Assembly: GCA_003665825.1 (NCBI GenBank)
Contig: QPFY01000003.1
Location: forward strand, 1,984,001-2,048,000
Length of the DNA: 64,000 nt
Reading direction: 5' to 3'
Source of the DNA: Microbotryum silenes-acaulis
Lineage: Eukaryota; Basidiomycota; Microbotryomycetes; Microbotryales; Microbotryaceae
Of this stretch, positions 12,021-23,233 are shown in pieces. Both the position numbers and the translations under genes were made by a program. Numbering within the stretch: the first letter of the stretch is position 1; every line of letters begins with the position of its first letter. Under the pieces are notes generated by a model that did no database searches, had not been told where the DNA came from, and worked only from the letters and a program-made list of their open reading frames with translations.

Positions 12021-13385
12021 GCTGGCTCGAGCGAAGGGGCGATCTTGTATCCGAAGAAGCAGAGGGCAAAGTGAGAATGTGTTCTTTGATGTATGATGTT
12101 GTAGAGGCTTGTAGCGAAAGAAGAAGACCATTCCAAGCGTTGACTCAGAATTTGACGTGCATCGTGCGACTCGATGCCCTCGGAAACCTCGTACAAGGAG
12201 CCGGAGCGATAGGCGGACGGTCCCGATCGGTCGAGAAAAATGAGCTCGTGGAAAGGGGTACGGGTAGTAGGTCACGACACTTTCATCACCTACACGAAGC
12301 GGGGCTCTGAGTAAGGCATATCAGGGGTGCGAGCTTACGAAACTGTCGAATATTGTCCTCGATTCGACCATTCTTCCTGGTCATTTTCGATCTGGACGAC
12401 TTTTGAACGAGGTCGGTGTGGGATCGAGTATTGCACGATTGCCACCTACAAGAATTTCCGAAATGTTTAGAATTCGCCCACATGGCGAGAATACGTAACG
12501 GTCACAGATCAAGCAACGCTGAACCTGACGGTCTGCCGTCCCTATCGTTCGACTCGAAGACCCTTTCGTCCAATTTCAAGGAAGTCGAATCAGACATGCT
12601 CGCACGCGAAAGCAAACCGAAAGCACTGCCATCACAGGAAAAAAAAGTGGCTATGAAAGGCAATTGGATAGTCGACGGGTGGACAGTGGGTTATCGTCCG
12701 GCACGATGAGCCGCGAGTGCCGTCGACGTCGTACCGAAGGCGTCGAACGCAGTGCGCTCGTCGACGGTCCAAATTCCTGATTAGACTTGCTCGGAAGTCC
12801 CGTTGCGAGAAATGAAAGATGAAAGTGAAAGTGAGGGATTGAGGCCACTTGTGGGCTGTGTGTGAGACAATGAGTGTGATCGCTCGTCGGTCAATTTGTC
12901 ACAAGGTGCGATGATCGAAGCACCGCCGACTCAGGTCTGGGAGCCTGCAGGAGAGCGCGCGTTGAAGGGATTTCGGTCCGAGATGCGCTCAGGTCGCGAT
13001 TTGGACGACTGTGCTGTGCGACTGGCTTCGTGCCATGGGGACTTTTTAGACTGTGCACAGCAGTGTGCTTACGTGCCCAGTAGGTAGGCGCCTGTTAGCC
13101 CGCCGGATCGGCGCTTTTTCCGACGGCGAGCCTGCGCGAAGGCACTCGTGCGCACGTTCTCCTTTCGACCGCCTCCGAGCTCCTAACGTGTTCGGCTGCT
13201 GAGCACAGCTTGTACCTGATCGACTTCGGCAAAGGACCGACCGACCGAACGGGCACATTGCGCTTCAGAGGGTCAGGGAGGAGGGGATCGCATGCAAGAT
13301 GCAGTTGCCCCTCTCCTTCTCTTCCCTCTCCACCATCCATCCTCTGATTACCCCCACTCCGAGTGCTCTCCCCTCCAGCGACACC
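12021..13385. other. Intergenic, no gene supported
   Basis: 1.36 kb between the GT62 gene and the phosphatase gene, which are both on the plus strand. Only short unconnected reading frames are seen. Confidence 0.5.
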
Positions 13386-15460
13386 ATGGTCTTCCAATTC
13401 ATCAAGACGGTCGGCACCCTCTCATCCCTGGTCGCCCTCGCCCGGGCCGATCCTTCCTATTCGGCACCTTACTTCCCCCCTTGTCAGTACACAGCTGCCA
13501 TCCCGTATGGAAAAGTGCCTCCCGTGCTAATCACGTGCGCTTCTCCGCTCGCAGCGATCGACTCGAACGCCGACTTGACCACCGTCTTCTCCGCGACCGG
13601 CGCACCGGGCATCTTCGACTCTTCCGCGGCCCCTGACAACATCTATGGCACCTACAACTGTAAGTCGAGCCCCGGAAATCTTTAATTTATGACCTCAGAA
13701 TATTGACCTCCCCAACTCGGTTCATCTGCAGGGTGCAACATGCCTCGTCAGTACTCGACCTCGTCGCGTCACCTTGGAGCTGCGAAGCTGATTCGGCATC
13801 CCCCCTTACTCTCGTGCAGACGCTCGCAAGACCGAGTACGTGAAGCCTGGAAATGATTGGAGCTTGCAGTACGTTGAAGTCGTACAGAGGCATCACAAGC
13901 GTACTCCCTGTAAGTGTCTTGGCCTCAGCCGAGCATCCGTGGCCCCCACATTCGGCACCCCACTTACACTCTCCGCCTACGCCCCTTCGCAGACTCGTCC
14001 AACCTCTGGCCCGTCGAGAACGGTAACTGGACCTGCCCGGGCAACCACCTCGCCATGGGTCTCGCCCCGACTTCCGCTGCTCAGCCCAACGCTCCCGTTT
14101 CGTGGAATGTTTACCGAGACTCCAACAACCCCTTCACCACCCCGACCGGCGCCATCTCAGGCTTCGTTGGCAGCGACTGCCAGTTTCCTCAGATCACCGA
14201 CCAAGGATTGACCGACTCGTTCACCCACGGTTCCGATCTCGCTGGTGTCTACCGCGACATGCTCGGGTTCTTGCCCAAGCAGCTTGATCCGACCAAGCAC
14301 ACGTTCAGGGTCAGTCCCTAGCAGATTCGTTCGACGATCCGCGATCGGCCATGCGGTCCTCGAGTGCAGCAGTATGCCGACTGCATCGTCTTCGCCTTCC
14401 CTTCTTCTCTTCAGGTCACGAACAACGTCATCACTTCTGAGGTCCTCGGTGGCTTGGTCATGGGCCTCTTCCCCACCACTCCCGCCTCGGGCATCGCCGC
14501 CGCGGTCCAGAACTCGGCCTCCGATTCGCTCGAGCCGACCATCTCGTGCCCTTACGCCGACACGATCCTCGCGACTTACCTCTCATCGTCCAACTCGACC
14601 TGGACCAATCATCTCCAAAAAGCAAGTAGCTTGTACTCGAGGTTGGACGCTGTCTCTGGCGTCGACCCCAACGACGGCGGATGGCACCAAAACTTTGACC
14701 ACTACTACGATAACTTGTCGGCCAAGCTTTGCCACGGCAAGCCTTTGGGCTGCAAGGTCGGCGACGCTTCGACTTGCGTCAACCCTGCTGATGCGAGTTA
14801 TTCTTTTGTTGCTCGACGACTCATCTTGAGACTGATATTATATTGGGCTTCTTGCGATCTCGCAGGCCGACACCGTCTTCCGCATCGGTCAATACGAGTA
14901 CTTCTACAAGTTCCGCTCAGCGCCTCAGTCTGCGACCTACTCGACGCTCCGCATCGCCGCCTTCTTGCAAGAGCTTCGCAGCCACCTCCAGGCTGGTGTC
15001 CAGGGTGGCTACCGCCACAACGTCGCGCACGACGGCACAATGTCGTTGTTGTTGGGCGCGCTTCAGGTCGACAAGATGGTTTGGCCTGGTATGGGAAGTG
15101 GTGAGTGATTGCCATCTCGACTATACTGCTTTGGCAAGCACTGTTGTTCACTCGCTGATGATGCACTTGACCGCACGTCTTCCTTCTTCAGAACTCATCT
15201 TTGAGCTCTATAACAGCAAGTACGATCACCAGGCGATCCGTATCCTTTGGGGTGGCAAGCCCCTCGTCACGAGCAGTCCATTGGGCACAATCGACATGGT
15301 CGACGTGAGCAGGTTCTACCAGGTTCGTCGGACTTGCTCATCGCCACCGATGTCTTTTTTGCGCTTGTCTTGTGTACTGACCTTCGTTCCGTGCTGTTCT
15401 TGTCAACAGTACCTCAGCAACCAGTTGCCCACCAACTTGGTCACCGCTTGCGCCAACTAG
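13386..15460 (+). CDS. Secreted histidine acid phosphatase-like protein (472 aa)
   Basis: Branch-2 histidine phosphatase fold, expected to hydrolyse phosphomonoesters outside the cell or at the wall. Nine exons: 13386-13482, 13555-13659, 13732-13746, 13820-13909, 13993-14309, 14415-14792, 14866-15100, 15192-15322 and 15410-15460; 1419 nt, in frame. The start codes a signal peptide (MVFQFIKTVGTLSSLVALARA). The catalytic motif is QRHHKRTP at about residue 95, a variant of RHGxRxP with His for Gly. The C-terminal proton donor motif is NVAHDGTMS (His389-Asp390). Paired cysteines and NxS/T sites fit secretion. The sixth intron (14793-14865) must start with GC (GCGAGT) to keep the frame. One exon is only 15 nt. 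The substrate is unknown; phytase is possible but unproven. Confidence 0.88.
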
Positions 15461-16169
15461 GAGAAGGATCCGAAGGAGGGTTTCGTGATCGAGTTTAAGA
15501 GAAAGGCGCCATTGTGGATGAAAGGGGTTCATGGATTTTCGTTTTTCACTTGTGCATATCATAGCGGCTATCTTGTTGAGGGATGTACTATTTATATGGG
15601 CACTTCCGAAATACGAATGCCAAATCCTTAGGTCGCTGAGCTGCCCGCGAGCTTCCTCCGTGTGACGCAACGGTCGATCACAACAACGCCGCGCTGCTAG
15701 AAGAGTTCGACGGCGACTATGTCGAGTATTGCAGCGCAGACGAGGTCGTCAAGGCAGGTGAAACTGGGGTCGAATGGTACCCTCGACGCAGACGCAGACC
15801 TCTGCAACATTACCCGCCTTATCGTCTCCGCATGCAAGATCGCTAGTCATTCAAGCCGGCATCTTGACCGCACCACGGTCTTCATCCCTCGCGTGCAATT
15901 TGAGACGAATGAGAAGAGCAGTCGCTAACTTGGTTTCGTTTCAATGGAGAATGGTTTCTTTGTATTGTGGTCGTTTTGATCCTCTGCTAAAATCGTGTAA
16001 AATGTTCACCTCTCCCGGTATTTGAGTTCCCAAATGAACCGGATCTCACTGGTGCGTACAAGACATAAAGCAACCATAGCAGAGAGAAATAACAGAGAAG
16101 AAAGAGGATGAGAGAAAAGGTTCACACTCGGAGTTTGAGATAGGATCTTCCCTAATCAACGAAGCAAAA
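15461..16169. other. Intergenic; small piece of a hairpin/MITE-like repeat
   Basis: No gene supported. The stretch at about 15590-15665 (TATATGGGCACTT... then GCTGCCCGCGAGCTTCC) resembles the end of the hairpin element seen at 22.8, 46.0 and 60.2 kb. Confidence 0.4.
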
Positions 16170-17085
16170 ATGACGATTGTTGGGTCGAACCGCCGGTACG
16201 TTGCCGGCGCTGACATCATTTTGATTGATGCTGACTTCCCTGAAAGCCCGCCTCGATCTCACTGCGCCTTGAGTAGAGAAAAGGAAAGAAGATTCAAGAG
16301 GTCAGGAATCGGTCAGGAATCCGCGCGGCCTCTTGACCGGCTTGCACATGGCTGGATCAGTGCGCCGCCCTGCAGGAACTTACCACAATTCGCCCGGCGA
16401 TCCGTAGAAGTCGAGCTCGTTCATCGTTTTGCCCACATTCTCAAGCACCATGGCGTATCCGTTGCCATTGGTCCTTCGGTACGTGCCGTGATATTGCGGG
16501 AGATGTTTTCGAAGATGGTCGGGGAGGTGGGGGAAGACGTGCTGGTAGAACAGCGTCTCGCGGGTGGCTTGCGAACGTGGTGCGAGTCAACCGACCTATA
16601 TCCTCGTCCGCCAAAGCCGAGGTGCCCCTCGTTGGCCACCCTGCTCCGAACACGAGGTACTTTCTCAAGCTCGTGACGTGTAGTTACGTCGGCTCGGTCA
16701 TCCGCGAGACGCTGTTCTACCAGCACGTCTTCCCCCACCTCCCCGACCATCTTCGAAAACATCTCCCGCAATATCACGGCACGTACCGAAGGACCAATGG
16801 CAACGGATACGCCATGGTGCTTGAGAATGTGGGCAAAACGATGAACGAGCTCGACTTCTACGGATCGCCGGGCGAATTGTGGTAAGTTCCTGCAGGGCGG
16901 CGCACTGATCCAGCCATGTGCAAGCCGGTCAAGAGGCCGCGCGGATTCCTGACCCTCTGATTCTTTTTTCTTTTTTCTACGGGAGGTGCAGGGAGATCGA
17001 GGCGGCTTTCAGGGAACTCGGCATCATCCACAATGATGTCAGCGCCGGCAACGTACTGGTTCGGCCCAACAATGGTCATCTTTGC
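16170..17085. repeat. Large inverted repeat (hairpin) built from a kinase-like gene fragment
   Basis: Left arm about 16170-16563 is the reverse complement of right arm about 16703-17085, with a unique loop of ~139 bp. The inner ~280 bp are essentially identical. The outer ~100 bp have indels and substitutions. The right arm carries the sense kinase-like reading frame and the left arm its antisense copy. Confidence 0.9.
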
Positions 17086-17127
17086 TTCGTTGATTGGGGA
17101 AGATCCTATCTCAACCTCCGAGTGTGA
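16577..17127 (+). pseudogene. Kinase-like fragment (5'-incomplete)
   Basis: Two exons, about 16577-16881 and 16992-17127 (intron 16882-16991, GTAAGT..CAG), encode part of a protein-kinase-like fold. A segment FLKLVTCSYVGSVIRETLFY could hold the ATP-site Lys. It is followed by YAMVLENVGKTMNELDFYG, then GIIHNDVSAGNVLVRPN (HND in place of HRD) and LCFVDWGRSY (DFG-like D). About 147 aa are readable; no ATG-initiated N-terminus with a Gly-rich loop is found, so it looks truncated. Most of the frame lies in the right arm of the hairpin. A complete gene with a missed upstream exon is less likely but possible. Confidence 0.6.
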
Positions 17128-18780
17128 ATCCTTTGTCTCATCCTCTTTCCAACGTCTCTGTTGGTCGTCTCTTCCATTCTTGCTTTATATTTTGTACGCA
17201 CTTTCCTTCAGTTTCATCTGCAATGCGCAACGCTCGTCATCTCGTTCGTCTTGTTCATCTCGTCAGCGTCGTAGTTGGACTCGAGCACCCCGAGCCGAAT
17301 GGAGCTATGACATCAACTAACGGGAAATTGTCCGCTAAGAAATAACAAACGAGGTGATGATGGATAGCGGGCCCGATGTATTATCGCAGGTGTAAGCTAA
17401 AACTCGTCATTGCTGTTTAGTACATCACGCTACCAAAATTCGAGTGCGAGGCTCGGCCGACTTGCACCTGACTTGAACCGACTCGCACCGCCGTCGGACT
17501 TCGTGACACAGGAAGTCGAATCTCGAGGGCATCTCTATCCGAAACCTGCACGTCCGGCTTTTACAGACCACCTGAGCTACGGTTAAATAGTGGTTACTAC
17601 CCACCATAAGCGAGCGAATGAGGTCCACAATTTCACAAGTTTCTACCCAGTTTAGAACACCATTCTCACTTCGCCTTCCCCTGTTATTTTTGGTTTGCCT
17701 TCTAATAACCTCCAATGCCATTTTCTTCAGCGGTCTCCGTGATCCCGCTATTAGCGTCCTCATCCACATCGCGCCTTTCGTGCTGCTCCTCCCTCCCTCG
17801 CTTCTGACCTCCGTTCTTCGTGACCTGGGCATTGTGGTTCAGCGCTTCCCTTCTTGTGCTATGTGACATCCGCGCGCTAGGGAGAGATTGAGAGGTAGTC
17901 AGTCAGTCGGTGACGCCGAGTGATCGAGAAGGGGTTGGCTCGGTAAGCGGAAATCATTGGCAAATTGGTAAACATCGACTCATTCACACTTTTTGACCCT
18001 TGTTTATCATAAAGCCCATACCATTATTCTTTGAGACAATTCTCAGCGTGACCAAACGTCATCCGACCATGGTCATTGGCCCGGCAGCTCGTCTGAATTC
18101 GCACGGGGCAGCGCCCGAGCCTCGCACGAGTTTACGGACACAATCGGTGTCTTGCTCGTTCTTCCCTGGTTCGTCTTCTCTTTCATCCGCAAGAGGAGAG
18201 ACACATCATCCGAGGGCAGCATCAGATTCGTCGCCGCGATCTTACGAGTTGAAAACTCGGTCGGACGAGTCTTACTCGCGGCAAGGTGGCTTCCGAGGGC
18301 TTATTCGATTCGGCGAAGTCGATTCGCATGTGACTCGAACATGCGGTCCAAAAGAGATGACCTCACTGAACCTCACCTGGTGCTGTAAGTTTTCCCCGCG
18401 CTTATTTAGGTCCGAGTGAATGAGGCCGAGGTGATGCTGCGCTACTAGCGCCGACTTTTCTCACTTCGCGCGTGTGGATTTGATCCTCTACACAGCATGG
18501 TCGGCGGACTGGCCTCTGAGAACCAAAAAGTGTGCGAACCCATCCCAAACTCTGCAAGGAGCAGGGATTGGATACTTCGATTTTTGACAGAGTGGCATCG
18601 AGAAGGAGCGCTACAGATGAAACACCTATGGTCCTGTGGCGTGTATCCAAACTTACCGGTGTTCGATGCGAGAATTCTGAGGCGCATGACTGATCGGATC
18701 TGACTACGTGGTTCCAACGGAAACAGGGGCTACGCAGCTTGTGCCGACGAAATGGTATTTCAATTGGGAAAAATACCATA
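17128..18780. other. Intergenic, no gene supported
   Basis: 1.65 kb with only short reading frames. A tRNA-like A-box (TAGCTCAGGTGG, minus strand near 17575) has no matching complete tRNA fold. Confidence 0.45.
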
Positions 18781-21360
18781 TTACTGCAGGTCCAGTAACT
18801 TGTGGTAACGACCCAGAATACCACCATAATCAGGCTGCTGCGCCGCCTCCAGCATGCGTCGCAACTCGGCCTGCACCTCCACCATCTTCTGCTTGACACC
18901 GAGTTCGTGCCGCGCCTCACTCGTGCCGACGGGAGGTACGTGGACCGGACGGGTGCACGTCATGAGGTTGACCAATTTGTGGAGCTCGGTATCCACATTT
19001 GCCAGACCCTCGAGGAAATCTTGCCGTAATTTGGGATGACGCCCCCCCTCCCAGAGCTCCAGGCGCATAACGTCGAGGGAAAAGGACCCATCGTCCTCGT
19101 TCGTGGCGAGTGGGCGGATTTGTAGTTCCTTCCACAACTCGGCCGAGACCGATGGACCGATGTACCAGTACAGAACGTAGAGGAACCAATAGACGGAGGA
19201 CTCGAAGTCGTGGTGAAGAGCATGCGAGGGTACCCTGGGCCTTATCCAAGCGTTCACCAACCTTACCAGGTGCGCTAAGGCTTCTTGAGAAGCGGTAGCA
19301 TCGGTGACCCTGAGCGAGCCGGCGTCTTCGGCAGCGATAGGGACGCGTGTACCCCGCTCGGCAACGATCCCTGTATTCCAGTCGACCAGAACAAGGTGGC
19401 CTTGGTGGTGAAGGATGTTGCCGAGGGACAAATCACGATGGTGAATTCCGAGATCCCAGAGCACGGGTACAAGCGTGAGGAGCTGGTCAAAGACCTCGCA
19501 GGCCTGGGAGAGTGTGTGCTGAGGACCGCGGCAAGTGCTGACGCGGATCGGTAGCGGCGTAGGATTGCGCACGATCAACACCTCGAGCGTACGCCGAGAC
19601 GACTCTTCCAGGCTTCGTCTGGGATAGTTCGGGTCCTTGAGTACGGGCAAGGCGCTGTCGTCCATTTGTGATCGATGACGACCGAGTGACGTGGCCTTCT
19701 CGAGCAGCGGGACGTGTCGTTCGATGAGCAGCGACGACGATGCCGAGGCGCCGTGGGAAGCGCAACACTGGATGATCTTGTCCAGGACATCGGCTTCGCA
19801 GCCTTTAGAATTCTGGTTTATGTGCTGGATCTTGAGCACGAACGACGGCGACAGACCTGACGTCGACAATGACCCTTGCACCAAGCTGGGACGCGTCAGC
19901 TTGAAGATGATCGTGCAGCGTCCAAAGATGGAGGTGCCCCCTGCGACTCGACATTCGATGAGCTCTATGGGCTCCTCGGCGACGAACTCGACAGTGCGAC
20001 CGACCAGGGGAGCATCTGCTTCGAGCTCGGACGATCGAAGGTAGAGGGTGCGGAAAGCGACGGGAGTGATGCCGGTCTCGGGGTGAAGCGCGTAGCGAAA
20101 CAGCGGAGACGCTCCCGCCGAATAGACGTCCAGTCCGAGCAGAACGGAAAGCACCGAAGCTAGCTCGCCGAAACCTTCGCCCCAGCAATCGGAAATGATC
20201 GCAATACGGCATCCCTCGTGGTCCAATACGACGAGATGCGCTTCGTTGTCGAGGATGGCCAATCCTGGCGCATACATGCGGGCCGGCTGCGTGAGCGCAT
20301 CTTGTGCCAGGTCGAATACCACATTGAGGAGAGGGGGAACGGAAAACCCGGGTGGCTGAGGCGCACCAAAAGCCAACGGGACGAGCATGCTAGGCGTGCC
20401 AATTCCACCGTTCCTCGACCCAAGCTCATCGCAGCACGTCAAAAAGTACTGTCGTTCCACATATTCTTTATCGTAGACTACCTCTTTGTAGGTCAACCGA
20501 GCATGCCGTTTTACGCGTGCGAGCTTCAATTTGTTCTGCCGATGGGATCCACCGGATGCCTGTGCCGACGAAGCGGGTTGCAAAGCGAGGGATGTGATCA
20601 GAGCCGTGACATATGCCCTTGGACAAGTAGTTTTGCAGAATATGGCACTCACGAAGTCAGCGAGTGGCGAGACCCAATCTGCTAACCGTTGATCCGGCGA
20701 GCGTTGGCAATCGTTGTCGAACAAGACTTGTACTTCCGATCGTCCGGGCTGCGCAAGAGCATCCTGCGCCTGGCGTTTGAATTGTGTTGCGTCGAACCCA
20801 AGTGCCGAGCCCACCAAGTCTGACGCGCTACAGATCACGACTCGCGGAGCGATCTCTTTTTGCATGAAGACGCTATCCTCATCCTCGTAGAGATCGGTCG
20901 ACACAAGACTCTTAACCGTGAGAGAGTGAGCCCGAGTGCGACTCTGCGTTGCCCCACTTGGCGACGAGGGAACTAATGAATCCGGGCACGAGTCCGACGG
21001 CGCGGGTGAAGGAGGGGTCCATGACGTTGGCTTCACAGGTGTGGCGGGTCAGAAGCGGCGCGGGGAGCCGACGAGCCATCCATCAGCAAGTCAGCAACTC
21101 ACACCGGGTCTGGCAGCAGAGCATTTACATACAAGCGATTTTTGCTTGAGCGTAAGCTCATCGTTGCATGGGAATGCGTTGAGTGGATGTGCGGCGGCGC
21201 TGAGGGGCAAGTACCCCAGCGGGGATGTTGACTCAACCTCGCAGTGCTCCAACTTCAGCTTCAACAACGCGCGTGTAATACTTCGAGTTTGGCGCTCGCT
21301 AGCTAGAGGTTTGTCGAGCGGAGGATTGGGCGGAACCTGAGCACGTTGTTTGTTCACCAT
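18781..21360 (-). CDS. FunK1-type fungal protein kinase (about 835 aa), intron-poor member
   Basis: Fungal-specific Ser/Thr kinase-like protein (FunK1, Pfam Pkinase_fungal by motif); substrates of this family are generally unknown. Model: exon 1 21360-21103 (ATG at 21360), 72-nt intron 21102-21031, exon 2 21030-18781; 2508 nt, in frame. The large second exon is certain; the first exon is inferred from splice signals and phase. The catalytic loop reads GIHHRDLSLGNIL, and the metal-binding motif HLVLVDWNTGIV keeps Asp. Unlike the other kinases in this window it has no introns around the catalytic region, so it belongs to a different subgroup. It is divergent from the MULE-like relic, with starts ~390 bp apart. 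The motifs look catalytically competent. Confidence 0.85.
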
Positions 21361-21749
21361 GCTTGAACGACGCGCGGGTGTGTGCAGGCTGTGCAGGCTC
21401 GCGTGAAACTTGGAGGTAACGTAAGGAAACTGCGCGTGCCATCGGCGCGGCGGGTTTACCAAGCACCCCAACTTTTTTTTGTCCTCGCGCGCGCGTTTTG
21501 GATTGATTTCCGCCACCTGATTTAGCCGCGCGTTTCGGCCTCCCTGTCTCGAGGCGCGACGCCGCGTCTGTTGAGTTCGTCGCCACAGCACGTGACCAAC
21601 GCGCGCGCGGTCCAAACACAATGTTTGTTATTTCCTGCGCTCGCAGATGTTGGCCGCGCGCATAAATAAACAGGCTGTTCAACCCGATTCTCTCTTTCCT
21701 TCCTTCCATGCACTTACAAGTCCTAAACGATCTTCACCACTCCAACACC

Positions 21750-22662
21750 ATGTCGTCAAACCCCCTCTTCGACTCATCAATGTCGTACAAGGCCACGCGC
21801 CCTCTCGTTGCGCCGCCTGACGCCGCGTCGATGCAAACAACATCGGTTTTCGCCACCGAATTCCCCGACTGGCTGGCGAGACAACGTGCTACCATCAATT
21901 GGCAACGCCACAAGATCGCAGGTGCTTCCACTCAACCGTCAAGTAGGTTTCCATCGCGTTCGCATTCATGACAGTCAAACAGTGCGAACAGCGCGTTGCT
22001 CTCGATGCCCATGCTGATTGTTTTGTTGACTGTCCTTTTACCGCTGCTCCTCTCCACAGAGATCCCGGCACTCGTCTCAAAGGACAACATCGCAGAGTGA
22101 TGTTGGAACGATACATCTGCAATTCGGTCGGAAGCTCAAGACCTGTAGCAGAATCAATGCGCAAGCGGATACGAGAGCCGTCGATCAAATGCGGCTGCAC
22201 GGCGGCGATTACCGTTTTCTATCACCGGGATGATCCTACAATGTACGAAATCAAGATTACGCCCCACAAAGATCACAACCCGTACTCGTCCGAGTACCTC
22301 CTTCGGTCTCGACTTTCGGCTCGGCTCAGCTTTGGCTTTCCGAGGCTATTTCCAAGGGCCTTGAATGGAGCACGCTGAAGAAAATGATGCGACTATCGGC
22401 AGAAGAGGCGGAGACTGTGAGTAGGCTTTCAAACATCAATCATTGCATTTATCAATCCACTGGCCCTGACTTGTTTAATTCTTCCTTCGTAGATCGGCGA
22501 ACTTGGCTCATCACCGACCGTACCGGAAATACTCTGCGTCAAATACCGGGACGTATACAACAAGGTGCGACAGCAAACCCTCTTCCAGTCGCGTCTTACT
22601 GCCGCTGCTCGAGATAGTGTCATCGCCTGGATCGAGCGCTTGCGCGCCGACGGATGGCACGG
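21750..22662 (+). pseudogene. MULE/FAR1-type DNA-binding protein relic (transposase N-terminal part)
   Basis: Exons about 21750-21942, 22062-22416 and 22493-22662. The first starts with ATG. The second has a FAR1-like zinc-ligand region KCGCTAAITVFYHRDDP...EIKITPHKDHNPYS, as found in Mutator-like transposases and their relatives. Near 22335 the frame must shift by one base to continue into LSEAISKGLEWSTLKKMM, so the gene is broken. The last exon (VYNKVRQQTLFQSRLTAAAR, then IAWIERLRADGWHG) stops at a splice donor at 22663. That donor coincides with the outer edge of the inverted duplication, and no downstream transposase core follows. The family assignment rests on the Cys/His spacing and the HKDHNP block. 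Confidence 0.6.
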
Positions 22663-22774
22663 GTGAGCGCTCGAACACGTCGTTGTGTGGGCGGTTCATT
22701 GCTCCGCCAGCCCGAATACCGCTCCGATGATGGATGTATGATGTTTCGTGATGAACCGCATTCGATTACTTTCC

Positions 22775-22990
22775 ATTTCGGAGATTGCGAGCGCTCTCAG
22801 TGGCCGATGGCAGCGGGGGCCGCCGCCCTCTCAAATATCAGATGGCGCTCGCCCAAATCGCCCAAGCATCTTTGCAAGGATCGCGCTGGACAGCGCGCGC
22901 AGAGCTGGCGGGCAGCTGGCGGGGGGATTTGGCATTTGGCATTGAAAAGTGCCCATATAAACAGGTTGAAAAACACTACTGAAGCTTTGG
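22775..22990. mobile_element. MITE-like hairpin element, copy 1
   Basis: GC-rich self-complementary element beginning near ATTTCGGAGATTGCGAGCGC and ending near TTTGGCATTGAAAAGTGCCC. Related copies lie at about 45990-46155, 60110-60305 (the duplicate arm) and in part at 15590-15665. No coding capacity. Confidence 0.55.
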
Positions 22991-23233
22991 TGCTCCTGTC
23001 TGGTCAATGGAGGCTTGCTTTCGTTATAGCCAGGCCGCCGTAATCCCACCGAAGCTCGCCCCACTCCTGTGGTCGATTGCATCGGGTTTGGCAGGATGAT
23101 GTCGATTGGTCTGCGCATGCAGGATGTAGGTGTTTAATCACAACGCGCAATACAAAGTCTAGTATTACATTCACATTCGTCCATAAAAAAATGCAAAACA
23201 GGAACACAGACGTCGAGCACGGTTCTACTGGTT

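Noticed and set aside
17450..17590. Possible tRNA on the minus strand (A-box TAGCTCAGGTGG and TTCGA-like B-box)
   Set aside because: No acceptor stem and no paired anticodon or T arm could be drawn; at best a decayed relic.
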